Shown in pieces: positions 27,281-35,886 of a DNA stretch of 64,000 nt; positions within the stretch are counted from its first letter, which is position 1; every line of letters starts with the position of its first letter. The stretch covers positions 372,001-436,000 of the forward strand of contig CANMPK010000001.1 in the NCBI GenBank assembly GCA_947499725.1, written 5' to 3'. The DNA is from an uncultured Paracoccaceae bacterium. Lineage in GTDB: Bacteria; Pseudomonadota; Alphaproteobacteria; Rhodobacterales; Rhodobacteraceae. A program made the position numbers and the translations under genes. The notes beneath the pieces were generated by a model. It saw nothing but the letters and a program-made list of their open reading frames with translations. It was not told where the DNA came from and did no database searches.

Positions 27281-28675
27281 ATGACCGACACAAGCCAAGA
27301 TACTGCGCCCGAAGCAACCACGGACGATGACGCCTACGAGCTGGATGCGCGCGCTGTAAATAGCGTGCTGTTTACGGTCGAGCTTGGGGATCGCGCGGGA
27401 TTGCTTGAGCTGATGGAGCCGATGCATGCGGCGGACATCGCGGATTTGCTGGAACAGGTAAACCCTTATGATCGCGGGCGTTTGGTGCGCCTGTATGGTC
27501 AGGAATTTGATGGGGAAATCCTGTCGGAACTGGATGAGGGTCTGCGCGAAGAGGTGATCGCCGCGCTGAACCCAGAAACGCTGGCGGAAGCTGTGCGTGA
27601 GATGGAATCCGATGATGTTGTGGACTTGGTCGAAGACCTTGATGCGCCGCAGCAGGAAGCCATCCTCGAGGTTCTGGAAGACGCGGATCGTGTCGCTGTT
27701 GAGCAGGCGCTGGCCTATCCGGAGTTTTCTGCTGGTCGTTTGATGCAGCGCGAAACGGTGATGGCGCCTGAACATTGGACGGTGGGTGACGCGATCGATT
27801 ACATGCGCGATGCGGAAAGCTTGCCAGAGCAGTTTTACCACGTGATTTTGGTGGATCCGCGCACAAAACCCGTGGCCAATGTAACGCTTGGCAAGATCAT
27901 GGGCGCGCCGCGCACGGCCCCTTTGAAGAACCTTGCCGAAGAGGTGTTTCAGGTCATTCCTGTCACGCAGGACGAAGGCGATGTGGCCTATGCGTTTAAC
28001 CAGTATCACCTGATTTCTGCCCCTGTGGTGGATGAAGATGATCGGCTTGTGGGCGTGATCACCATCGATGATGCGATGGGTGTTTTGGATGAAGAACATG
28101 AAGAAGACATCCTGCGTTTGGCGGGTGTTGGCGAAGAAAGCTCAATCTCGGACCGTGTGATTGAAACGACGCGGCAACGCTTGCCTTGGCTGGCGGTGAA
28201 TCTGGTGACGGCGATTTTGGCCTCGATGGTGATTGCGCAGTTTGAAGCGACGATTGCGCAATTGGTGGCCTTGGCGGTGCTGATGCCGATTGTGGCCTCG
28301 ATGGGGGGCAATGCGGGCACGCAATCGCTGACGGTTGCGGTGCGCGCCTTGGCGACGAAGGATTTGACCAGCGCCAACGTCTGGCGGGTTATTCGCCGTG
28401 AAAGCCTTGTGGGGCTGATCAATGGGATGTTGTTTGCGGTGGTGATGGGCGTGATCGGGATGGTCTGGTTCAGCTCGCCGATGCTCGGTGTGGTGATCGC
28501 GGTGGCTATGGTGATCAACCTTGTGGTGGCGGGCTTGGCCGGCACGGGCATTCCGGTGCTGCTCGAAAAGCTGGGGGTCGATCCGGCGCTGGCCTCGGGC
28601 GCCTTTGTGACGACGGTCACCGATATTGTCGGCTTCTTTGCCTTCTTGGCGCTGGCTGGGTTGATTTTGTTGTGA
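27281..28675 (+). CDS. mgtE: magnesium transporter MgtE
   Basis: A 464-residue MgtE-family Mg2+ channel. An acidic cytoplasmic N-domain (about 30-135), a tandem CBS pair (about 140-260, with a YHVILVDPRTKPVANVTL-type repeat) and five membrane helices at the C-terminus (ending GFFAFLALAGLILL) are visible, including the GGNAGTQSLTVAVRALA pore motif. ATG 27281 is preceded by GAGAGGGG. The CBS region senses cytosolic Mg2+ in the known family. Its TGA overlaps the next gene's GTG start. Confidence 0.95.
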   Translation: MTDTSQDTAPEATTDDDAYELDARAVNSVLFTVELGDRAGLLELMEPMHAADIADLLEQVNPYDRGRLVRLYGQEFDGEILSELDEGLREEVIAALNPETLAEAVREMESDDVVDLVEDLDAPQQEAILEVLEDADRVAVEQALAYPEFSAGRLMQRETVMAPEHWTVGDAIDYMRDAESLPEQFYHVILVDPRTKPVANVTLGKIMGAPRTAPLKNLAEEVFQVIPVTQDEGDVAYAFNQYHLISAPVVDEDDRLVGVITIDDAMGVLDEEHEEDILRLAGVGEESSISDRVIETTRQRLPWLAVNLVTAILASMVIAQFEATIAQLVALAVLMPIVASMGGNAGTQSLTVAVRALATKDLTSANVWRVIRRESLVGLINGMLFAVVMGVIGMVWFSSPMLGVVIAVAMVINLVVAGLAGTGIPVLLEKLGVDPALASGAFVTTVTDIVGFFAFLALAGLILL

Positions 28676-29232
28676 GGGATTTAGCCGCCCAAAAAACCGC
28701 CGCCCGCAAAGCGGCCTTTGCCCGTCGCAAAGCGGCTTTTGACGCTGCGCCGCCTGCGCAATCGGCTTATCTCAGCGAAGTCCTTGCAGGGTATCGCGGC
28801 GTGCCGCTTGCTGGCTATATGCCGATCCGAACAGAGATTTCTCCGCTTGGCGCGATGGCCGAAGCAAGCGCCTATGGCCCTGTGGGCGTGCCGGTGATCC
28901 AAGGCGAAGGGCAGGCGCTTCAGTTTGCCAAATGGGAGCCAGATGCCCCCATGAAAGAAGGCCTGTTTGGGGCGCAAATCCCCAAAGATGAAGCTTTCTT
29001 TGACCCTGAAATTCTGATCGTACCGCTGGTGGCGTTCGACCCTAAAGGCGGGCGGCTTGGCTATGGGGGCGGGTTTTATGATCGCACCCTTGAAGGGCTG
29101 CGCGCCAAACGCGCGACGCTGGCGATTGGCTTTGCTTTTGCCGCGCAAGAAGCCGAGGCGCTGCCACTAGAGCCCACAGACCAACCGCTTGATCTGATCG
29201 TTACCGAAACCGGCGTGATGGATTTGCGCTAA
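28672..29232 (+). CDS. 5-formyltetrahydrofolate cyclo-ligase
   Basis: A 186-residue enzyme of the 5-FCL family, converting 5-formyl-THF to 5,10-methenyl-THF with ATP. The signature RLGYGGGFYDRTL (substrate/ATP loop) is at about residues 126-138, and LIVPLVAFD precedes it. Translation starts at a GTG that overlaps the mgtE stop (GTGA), so expression is coupled to MgtE. In many bacteria this gene neighbours 6S RNA; no space for it exists here. Confidence 0.93.
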   Translation: MRDLAAQKTAARKAAFARRKAAFDAAPPAQSAYLSEVLAGYRGVPLAGYMPIRTEISPLGAMAEASAYGPVGVPVIQGEGQALQFAKWEPDAPMKEGLFGAQIPKDEAFFDPEILIVPLVAFDPKGGRLGYGGGFYDRTLEGLRAKRATLAIGFAFAAQEAEALPLEPTDQPLDLIVTETGVMDLR

Positions 29233-29258
29233 GGGGCAGGCTCTGCCGCGACATTCTG

Positions 29259-29280
29259 GCTTTTTCTTGATAAAAATACC
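29259..29280 (-). repeat. 22-bp dispersed repeat, copy 1
   Basis: On the minus strand GGTATTTTTATCAAGAAAAAGC, matching 32124-32145 at 19 of 22 positions. It lies in the short gap after the cyclo-ligase gene. Confidence 0.55.
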
Positions 29281-29336
29281 TGAATCCCGCCCTTGCCACT
29301 TGCCCGAGCGCTTTTGGCGCTTTAGGCCAGATTTTT

Positions 29337-30152
29337 ATGAAGATAATGTTTCTCGGAGACGTCATGGGCCGCGCTGGTCGCGCCGCTGTGACAGAGCATC
29401 TGCCGCGTTTGCGCAAAGAGTGGTCGCTGGATTTTGTCATCGTCAACGGTGAGAATGCCAGCAATGGCATGGGGCTGAGCGCCGACCATGCCAAAGTGCT
29501 GTTTGATGCGGGGGCCGATTGCGTCACGCTGGGGGATCATGCCTTTGATCAAAAGGACATGCTGCAACATATCGAGAAAGACAGCCGGATCATTCGCCCG
29601 CTGAACTATGCGCAGGGCGAAGCGCCCGGGCGGGGCTATCGCATCTTTGATGCGCGGGGCAAAAAGATCTTGGTGATCCAAGCTTTGGGGCAGGTCTTTA
29701 TGAAAAAGCCCTTCTCTGATCCGTTTTCTGCGGTGGATCGCATTCTAAAGAACCACCCGCGCGGTGGTTTGGTGCAGGCCATTGTAGTGGATATGCATTG
29801 CGAGGCCACATCTGAGAAAATGGGCATGGGCCATTTCTGCGACGGTCGCGCCTCGCTTGTGGTGGGCACCCATACCCATGTGCCAACGGCCGATACGCAG
29901 ATCTTGCCAAAGGGCACGGCCTTTCAATCGGATGCGGGCATGTGTGGGGACTATAATTCCGTCATTGGCATGGAAAAAGCCGAACCCTTGCGCCGCTTTA
30001 TCACGGGCATGCCCAAGAACCGCTTTACGCCTGCTTTGGGCGAAGCAACCTTGTCTGGGGTCTATGTGGAAACCGATGATCGCACGGGCGCAGCCACGCG
30101 CATTGAAATGGTGCGTCAGGGCGGCCGGCTGAGCCAAGCGGGCCCAGCATAA
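29337..30152 (+). CDS. YmdB-like metallophosphoesterase (TIGR00282 type)
   Basis: A 271-residue two-metal phosphoesterase. Metal ligands: GDVMGRAGRAAV near the start, NGENASNGMG, LGDHAFDQ, DMHCEATSEK and VGTHTHVPTADTQILP. Homologues include YmdB of Bacillus, a cyclic-nucleotide phosphodiesterase affecting biofilm and RNA metabolism. The native substrate here is unknown. It is unlikely to be secreted (no signal peptide). The stop codon lies inside a 15-bp tandem repeat. Confidence 0.9.
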   Translation: MKIMFLGDVMGRAGRAAVTEHLPRLRKEWSLDFVIVNGENASNGMGLSADHAKVLFDAGADCVTLGDHAFDQKDMLQHIEKDSRIIRPLNYAQGEAPGRGYRIFDARGKKILVIQALGQVFMKKPFSDPFSAVDRILKNHPRGGLVQAIVVDMHCEATSEKMGMGHFCDGRASLVVGTHTHVPTADTQILPKGTAFQSDAGMCGDYNSVIGMEKAEPLRRFITGMPKNRFTPALGEATLSGVYVETDDRTGAATRIEMVRQGGRLSQAGPA

Positions 30153-30202
30153 TTTGGTTCGGTATAATCTGGACCAGCCTAATATGGACCAGAATAAGCG
30201 TT
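30143..30202 (+). repeat. 15-bp degenerate tandem repeat with in-frame stops
   Basis: Four consecutive 15-bp units: CCCAGCATAATTTGG, TTCGGTATAATCTGG, ACCAGCCTAATATGG and a diverged fourth unit. Each carries a TAA in the frame of the phosphoesterase gene, the first being its actual stop codon. Confidence 0.75.
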
Positions 30203-30281
30203 TTTCAAACAGCAGACACAAATGCCACCTTGCGCAGGTTTGCCCCATAAGGGAAGCTGCGCAAGAGCAATAGAGGCGCCT

Positions 30282-32060
30282 ATGGATTTCTTTGATTTCC
30301 CCCAAACAACACAGGCCATCCTGACTTTGACGGTGGTTTGCGTGATGTTCATCCTGTTTTTGCGCGAAAGTTTCCCGACTGAGGTTGTGGCCATCACGGG
30401 GGTCTCGGCGCTGTTGGTGCTGGGGGTTTTGCCTTACGAGCAAGCCTTGGGGGTGCTGTCTAACCCTGCGCCTTGGACCATTGCGGCGATGTTTATCGTG
30501 ATGGGGGCTTTGGTGCGCACGGGGGCTTTGTCGGCCTTTACGCGCATGGCGGATGCGCAGGCGAAGACCAATCCAAAACTGGCGATTGCTTTGCTGATGG
30601 CTTTTGTGATTTTCGCCTCGGCTATTGTGTCGAACACGCCGGTGGTTGTGGTGATGATCCCAGTGTTCATTCAACTGAGCAGCACTTTGGGGATTATGCC
30701 TAGTAAGCTACTGATCCCGCTGAGCTATGCGGCCATTTTGGGTGGCACGCTGACGTTGATTGGTACATCCACGAACCTTTTGGTGGATGGTGTGGCGCGG
30801 GCGCAGGGGCTTGAGGGCTTCTCGATCTTCGAAGTCACGCCGTTGGGGATCGTTCTGGTGATCTGGGGGATGATCTATCTGCGTTTTATCGGGCCGCATT
30901 TGTTGCCGGATCGCGATAGTATGGCGAGCCTTTTGGGCAATCGTAGCCAGATGAAGTTTTTTACCGAGGCGGTTATTCCACCGGAGTCCAACTTGATTGG
31001 CCGTGAGGTCACCGGTGTTCAACTGTTCAAACGCGATGGGGTGCGGTTGATTGACGTTATTCGCGGCGATGAATCCTTGCGGCGCAAGCTAAAGGGCGTT
31101 GAGCTGCAAGTGGGCGATCGCGTGGTTCTGCGGACGAAAATGACAGAGCTTTTGAGCCTGCAGCGCAATAAGTCGCTGAAACGGGTGGATCAGGTTTCGG
31201 CGGTTGAAACCAATACGGTAGAGGTGTTGATCACGCCGGGTTGCCGTATGGTGGGGCGTCGCTTGGGCGCGCTGCGTCTGCGTCGTCGTTATGGTGTCTA
31301 CACGCTGGCGGTGCACCGTAAGAACCAGAACATCGGCATGCAACTGGATGATCTGATGGTACGCGTGGGCGATACGCTGCTTTTGGAAGGCGCTCCTGCG
31401 GATATTCAGCGACTGGCGGCGGATATGGATATGGTCTCTGTCAGCCAACCGACAGAACGCGAATTCCGCCGTGGTCATGCGCCGATTGCGATTGGGGCTT
31501 TGGTGGCCTTGGTCGCTTTGGCGGGGCTTGGGGTTGCGCCGATTTTCTTGCTGTCGATCTTGGCCGTGGCCACGGTGCTGATCACGCGCTGTATCGATGC
31601 GGATGAGGCTTTTGCCTCGGTAGATGGCCGCTTGCTGACGTTGATTTTTGCCATGCTGGCGATTGGTGTGGCTTTGGAAAGCTCTGGCGCGGTGTCTTTG
31701 ATCGTTGAGGCCATTGCGCCTTACCTGAGCTTGCTGCCGCCGTTCTTGGTGGTTTGGGCGATCTATCTTTTGACCTCTGTTTTGACAGAGATGGTGTCGA
31801 ACAATGCGGTGGCAGTGGTTGTGACGCCGATTGCGGTGGGTTTGGCGGATGCGATGGGCATTGATGCGCGTCCACTTGTGGTGGCGGTGATGGTTGCGGC
31901 CTCGGCGAGTTTTGCAACGCCCATTGGCTATCAGACCAACATGCTGGTCTATGGTCCGGGGGGGTATCGTTTCGGGGATTTCCTGCGCGTCGGCGTGCCG
32001 CTGAACCTGAGCATCGGCATTGTGGCCAGCTTGATGATCCCATTCATCTGGCCGCTTTAA
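30282..32060 (+). CDS. SLC13-family permease with TrkA_C domains
   Basis: A 592-residue membrane transporter of the divalent anion/sodium symporter type. Hydrophobic N-terminal helices (to about 210) and C-terminal helices (about 410-592) flank a soluble middle with two TrkA_C (RCK-C) modules (ESNLIGREVTGVQLF and PGCRMVGRRLGALRLRRRYG). Conserved loops FASAIVSNTPVVVVMIPVF and ATPIGYQTNMLVYGPGGY mark the transport core. ATG 30282 has GAGG upstream and an aromatic start; the longer frame is unlikely. The substrate (dicarboxylate, sulfate or other anion) is not determinable. Confidence 0.88.
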   Translation: MDFFDFPQTTQAILTLTVVCVMFILFLRESFPTEVVAITGVSALLVLGVLPYEQALGVLSNPAPWTIAAMFIVMGALVRTGALSAFTRMADAQAKTNPKLAIALLMAFVIFASAIVSNTPVVVVMIPVFIQLSSTLGIMPSKLLIPLSYAAILGGTLTLIGTSTNLLVDGVARAQGLEGFSIFEVTPLGIVLVIWGMIYLRFIGPHLLPDRDSMASLLGNRSQMKFFTEAVIPPESNLIGREVTGVQLFKRDGVRLIDVIRGDESLRRKLKGVELQVGDRVVLRTKMTELLSLQRNKSLKRVDQVSAVETNTVEVLITPGCRMVGRRLGALRLRRRYGVYTLAVHRKNQNIGMQLDDLMVRVGDTLLLEGAPADIQRLAADMDMVSVSQPTEREFRRGHAPIAIGALVALVALAGLGVAPIFLLSILAVATVLITRCIDADEAFASVDGRLLTLIFAMLAIGVALESSGAVSLIVEAIAPYLSLLPPFLVVWAIYLLTSVLTEMVSNNAVAVVVTPIAVGLADAMGIDARPLVVAVMVAASASFATPIGYQTNMLVYGPGGYRFGDFLRVGVPLNLSIGIVASLMIPFIWPL

Positions 32061-32123
32061 AGTTTTGAAAAAATGGGGGCGCTGCCCCCCGCCGGTGAAA
32101 CGGGGTTTCACCTTCCCCCCCGA

Positions 32124-32168
32124 GGTATTTGTGCCAAGAAAAAGCAGGCTTTGCTTGATCTAAATACC
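32124..32168. repeat. inverted pair of the 22-bp dispersed repeat (copies 2 and 3)
   Basis: Copy 2 (plus, 32124-32145: GGTATTTGTGCC, then CAAGAAAAAGC) faces copy 3 (minus, about 32148-32168: GGTATTTAGATCAAGCAAAGC), forming an imperfect hairpin. Smaller GC hairpins (GGGGGC/GCCCCC and GTGAAA/TTTCAC) lie just upstream. The structure separates two convergent permease genes and may terminate both. Confidence 0.55.
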
Positions 32169-32232
32169 TTGGGGTGAGGCCGTAGGCCGAGGGGCGAAGC
32201 CCCTAAAACCTAATGTGCCAAGCCCCTTTCTT

Positions 32233-34005
32233 TCAGAGCGGCCAAAAGATCAGGATGGATGGGATGGATACCACCACCACAAGCACTTCGAGCGGCAGGC
32301 CGATGCGCCAGTAGTCGCTGAATTTATAGCCGCCTGGGCCAAGGATCAGCGTGTTGTTCTTATGGCCGATGGGCGTCAGGAACGCCGAGCTTGCGGCAAT
32401 GGCGACGGCCATGAGGAATGGATCAGGTGATACGCCAAGGCTTTGGGCCATTTGGATGCCCACTGGCGCTGCGACGATGGTTGTGGCGGTGTTGTTGAGC
32501 ACATCGCTGAGCGTCATGGTGACCAGCATCAGTACTGTCAGGATGGTCCATGCGGGTAGGCCTTGGGTGAGGTCTACCAATGTTCCAGCAATGAGTTCCG
32601 TGCCGCCCACGCGTTCGAGCGCGGCGCCGAGGGGGATCATGCTGCCCAGCAGAACCACCACGGGCCATTCGATATGGGTGTAGAGTTCGGACAGGGGCAC
32701 AATTTTGGTGAGCACATAGGCCATCACCACGAGACCCAATGCGATGGGCAGATAAACAATGCCAAGTGCGGCGGCGATGACGGCGCCCGCAAAGAGGCCA
32801 ATCGCGAGCCAGACCTTTTTATCGGCGGTGACTGCGAGGCCGCGGTCGGCCAGTGGCAGGCAGCCGAGCCAATCTGTGATGTCTGCGCCGCGATCTTTGG
32901 GGACGAGCAGAAGAAGGATATCGCCGGTTTTGACCTCTGTTTTGCGCAGCTGTTTGGTGATGCGTTTGCCTTGGCGCGACAGACCCATCAGCACCGCGCC
33001 TTGACGCCATGCAAGGCCCACACGCTCGGCTGTGCGGCCTGTGATGCGAGAGGTTTCAGAGACCACGACCTCGATCACGTCGAGGCCTTCGCCGGCGGCT
33101 TTTAGGGCCTCTTCGCGTTTTTCATCGGAGAAATTGAGCGACAAGGCCGCTCGGAATTCATCCAGCGCATCAGGTGCGGCTTCAAGGATCAGCGTGTCAT
33201 GGGCCTGAAGCGCGGTGTTGCGTGCGCTGCCATAGCGGCGGCGGCCGTCTCGGCTGAGGCCCAAGATGGCCACGTCTGTTTTGGCGGCGGTTTCTTCCAG
33301 TTCAAACAAGCGTTTGCCGATGTGTTTGCTGTCTTCAGGGACGGTGAGTTCTGCAATGTATTCGGTGATATCGGATAGGGTTTGGCCGGCGTCTTCGCGC
33401 TTTGGGATCAGGCGCCACCCGATCAGGGCCACAAAGACAAGCCCTGCAATGGCGGTGATGCCACCCACAGGTGCGAAATCGAACATTTTAAACGGCTCGC
33501 CGAGGCTTTCTTCGCGGATCGAGGCGATGATGATATTGGGAGGCGTGCCAATCAACGTGGCCATGCCGCCCAAGATGGTCGCAAAGGACAGGGGCATCAG
33601 CGAGAGGCCCGGGCTGCGGCCTGCTTTGCGGGCGGTTTGCACATCGACGGGCATGAGCAGCGCCAAGGCTGCCACGTTGTTCATAAAGGCCGAGAGCACG
33701 CCGCCAATGCCGCCCATCAGGGTGATATGCGCGCCAAGGCTGCGCGAGCTATCCACCAAAGTGCGGGTGATCAAGAAAACCGCGCCAGAGCGTACCAGCC
33801 CTGCGGAGACCACAAGCACCAGCGCCACAACCAATGTGGCCGGATGCCCGAAGCCGGAAAAGGCATCTTTTTCAGGGACGACCCCAAGCAAGACCCCAAC
33901 CAGAAGCGCAGAAAAGGCAACGATATCATAGCGAAAGCGTCCCCATAGCAGCAGGCCGAACACAGCGCCGAACAGGCAGAATAGGATGATTTGGTCTTGG
34001 GTCAT
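32233..34005 (-). CDS. second SLC13-family permease with TrkA_C domains
   Basis: A 590-residue paralogue-type transporter with the same architecture as the one at 30282: membrane helices, two TrkA_C modules (EDSKHIGKRLFELEETAAKTD and the ITGRTAERVGLAWRQGAVL region), and helices again, ending in SILIFWPL where the other ends in PFIWPL. Anion-transporter loops AFMNNVAALALLMPV and LTPIGHKNNTLILGPGGY are present. The start MTQDQI is preceded by AAGAGG. It converges on the other permease; the substrate is unknown. Confidence 0.87.
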   Translation of the reverse strand: MTQDQIILFCLFGAVFGLLLWGRFRYDIVAFSALLVGVLLGVVPEKDAFSGFGHPATLVVALVLVVSAGLVRSGAVFLITRTLVDSSRSLGAHITLMGGIGGVLSAFMNNVAALALLMPVDVQTARKAGRSPGLSLMPLSFATILGGMATLIGTPPNIIIASIREESLGEPFKMFDFAPVGGITAIAGLVFVALIGWRLIPKREDAGQTLSDITEYIAELTVPEDSKHIGKRLFELEETAAKTDVAILGLSRDGRRRYGSARNTALQAHDTLILEAAPDALDEFRAALSLNFSDEKREEALKAAGEGLDVIEVVVSETSRITGRTAERVGLAWRQGAVLMGLSRQGKRITKQLRKTEVKTGDILLLLVPKDRGADITDWLGCLPLADRGLAVTADKKVWLAIGLFAGAVIAAALGIVYLPIALGLVVMAYVLTKIVPLSELYTHIEWPVVVLLGSMIPLGAALERVGGTELIAGTLVDLTQGLPAWTILTVLMLVTMTLSDVLNNTATTIVAAPVGIQMAQSLGVSPDPFLMAVAIAASSAFLTPIGHKNNTLILGPGGYKFSDYWRIGLPLEVLVVVVSIPSILIFWPL

Positions 34006-34148
34006 GTCGGCCTCTTGTTTCGTTGCTGTCCAACCAATCCTAGCCTTGCTGCGCAAGCAAGGGGAAAAGCGCGCATTCGTCAACTTGCAGCCCCTAGGTG
34101 CGATGCGCTATAGGAGGGGCAAATACGATTAAACACAGGGCAATTCGC

Positions 34149-34889
34149 ATGGCTGGCCACAGTAAATGGGCAAACATCCAGCACCGTAAGGGGCGTCAGG
34201 ACGCCGCGCGGTCTAAGCTGTTTTCCAAACTCGCAAAAGAAATCACCGTCGCAGCAAAGATGGGCGACCCAGATCCGGATAAGAACCCGCGTCTGCGTTT
34301 GGCTGTCAAAGAAGCCAAAAGCCAATCCGTGCCAAAGGACGTGATTGAGCGCGCTATCAAAAAGGCGATTGGTGGCGACGCTGAGAGCTATGATGAGATC
34401 CGCTATGAAGGCTATGGCCCCAATGGTGTGGCTGTCATCGTTGAAACCATGACAGACAACAAGAACCGGACAGCGTCGACCGTGCGTTCCACATTCACAA
34501 AGAATGGCGGCAACCTAGGTGAGACGGGCTCTGTTGGTTTCATGTTCGACCGTAAGGGCGAGGTTGTTTATCCAGCCTCTGCTGGGGATGCGGATGACAT
34601 CATGATGGCGGCGATTGAAGCTGGCGCGGAAGATGTGGAAAGCTCTGAAGAGGGTCACGTCATCTATTGTGAAGATTCTGATTTGAACGAAGTGTCTACG
34701 GCTTTGGAAGCAGAGCTGGGCGAATCTGAATCCACCAAGCTGATCTGGAAGCCAACCACCACAACAGAGCTGGGTCTGGAAGAGATGCAGAAGCTGATGA
34801 AGCTGGTGGATGCGCTGGAAGATGATGATGATGTTCAGCGTGTGACCACGAACTTTGAAGCCTCTGACGAGGTTATGGCGCAGCTGTAA
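34149..34889 (+). CDS. YebC/PmpR family protein
   Basis: A 246-residue protein starting [18 protein letters not shown], the hallmark of the TACO1/YebC family, with [12 protein letters not shown] and [13 protein letters not shown]-type conserved blocks. Some members act as transcriptional regulators; others relieve ribosome stalling on polyproline and similar stretches. Length is normal. It has its own strong terminator, and ruvC, a frequent neighbour elsewhere, is not nearby. Confidence 0.95.
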   Translation: MAGHSKWANIQHRKGRQDAARSKLFSKLAKEITVAAKMGDPDPDKNPRLRLAVKEAKSQSVPKDVIERAIKKAIGGDAESYDEIRYEGYGPNGVAVIVETMTDNKNRTASTVRSTFTKNGGNLGETGSVGFMFDRKGEVVYPASAGDADDIMMAAIEAGAEDVESSEEGHVIYCEDSDLNEVSTALEAELGESESTKLIWKPTTTTELGLEEMQKLMKLVDALEDDDDVQRVTTNFEASDEVMAQL

Positions 34890-34914
34890 GGCTCTGCTAA
34901 TTCTTAGAAAATAG

Positions 34915-34944
34915 AAAACCCGCCTTTTGAGGCGGGTTTTTCTT
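34915..34944 (+). terminator. terminator after yebC
   Basis: AAACCCGCC and GGCGGGTTTTTCTTT form a stem with a TTTTGA loop and T-run, between yebC and a convergent gene. Confidence 0.93.
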
Positions 34945-34948
34945 TGCG

Positions 34949-35824
34949 TTAGTTTCGGATCAGTCCGGAAGATAAAATCTGGTCTCGTTCTGGGTACCAG
35001 ATCTTGCTGCGATCTCGGTTGAAGTAAGTGTCCAGAAATTCTGGATTGATGCCTTCGGCTGCCAGATAAAGACGATCTTCGGAGATTTCCCGTTCGATAT
35101 TGAGATCGGTCTGAAGCTGTTCAAAGTCTAGCCCGTAGCGATGGAAGCCCATTTCAGCCCCAAATCCAAGGGTTCGGTTTTGGCCCGCTGCAAAGACAAG
35201 AATACAGCTGGCGCTACATTCTTTGCTGATATGTGTATCCAGCCCTAAGCGTTTGACGCGTTGGGCGAAGCTGCGTGCTTCGTAAAGATTGCCGCCCGGG
35301 CTATCCAGATGCAGGGTTTGCAACTGAGGGGCGGCGTCCATCATGGTTTCAAGCTGCAAAGCAGAGCCTTCGGACATTACGCCAGCAAAGAACATTTCGC
35401 GCCCATCGCGTGAGAACTTTACTTTATAGCGTGCCAAATAGGGTTCTGTTTGCTCGCGTGGCACCCAGTCTTCGGGCTTAAGAATATCGCGGCTTTTGTC
35501 TGCGCCTTGGAAGAGCAGCACCCACATGATGACCATTCCGATCATCATGCCAGCAAAGACAGCATAGCCTGCAATCAGGGGCCAGAAGCGGCCTGTGCGA
35601 TGCCAGTATAGGCCGCAGGCCGTATTATAGCGGTGGGTTTGCCATAGGGCGATGAACATATCCGTGGCGAGGATCGGGGCCACTGAGGACAAGGCGAGCG
35701 GCTGCAAGCCCATCGCCATATACAGCGCGGCATAGCACAAGAAGCGCAAACCTACTCCGGTGAGGAATAGGGCGCTCCAGAATGACGGTTTCTCCGCCGC
35801 ATATGCGATTTGTATCGCGCTCAT
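34949..35824 (-). CDS. membrane protein with ClpP-like (COG3904-type) domain
   Basis: A 291-residue protein. Three or so N-terminal membrane helices (about 18-40, 43-58, 80-105) precede a soluble domain with LHLDSPGGNLYEARSFA, then CSASCILVFAAG and FGAEMGFHRYG, a pattern shared with periplasmic ClpP/SppA-like serine protease folds (Ser in SASC as the possible nucleophile). Biochemical activity has not been shown for this family as far as I know. It is a single gene next to yebC. Confidence 0.78.
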   Translation of the reverse strand: MSAIQIAYAAEKPSFWSALFLTGVGLRFLCYAALYMAMGLQPLALSSVAPILATDMFIALWQTHRYNTACGLYWHRTGRFWPLIAGYAVFAGMMIGMVIMWVLLFQGADKSRDILKPEDWVPREQTEPYLARYKVKFSRDGREMFFAGVMSEGSALQLETMMDAAPQLQTLHLDSPGGNLYEARSFAQRVKRLGLDTHISKECSASCILVFAAGQNRTLGFGAEMGFHRYGLDFEQLQTDLNIEREISEDRLYLAAEGINPEFLDTYFNRDRSKIWYPERDQILSSGLIRN

Positions 35825-35886
35825 CAGGGTCCTTTGCCGTAAAGGCGTTGTTTGACGTGCGCTCTATTTTACAGGTGCTCAGGGCA

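Noticed and set aside
28672-29232. 6S RNA next to the 5-formyl-THF cyclo-ligase gene
   Set aside because: Expected from other genomes, but the gene overlaps mgtE upstream and the 104-bp downstream gap is too short for a typical 6S RNA.
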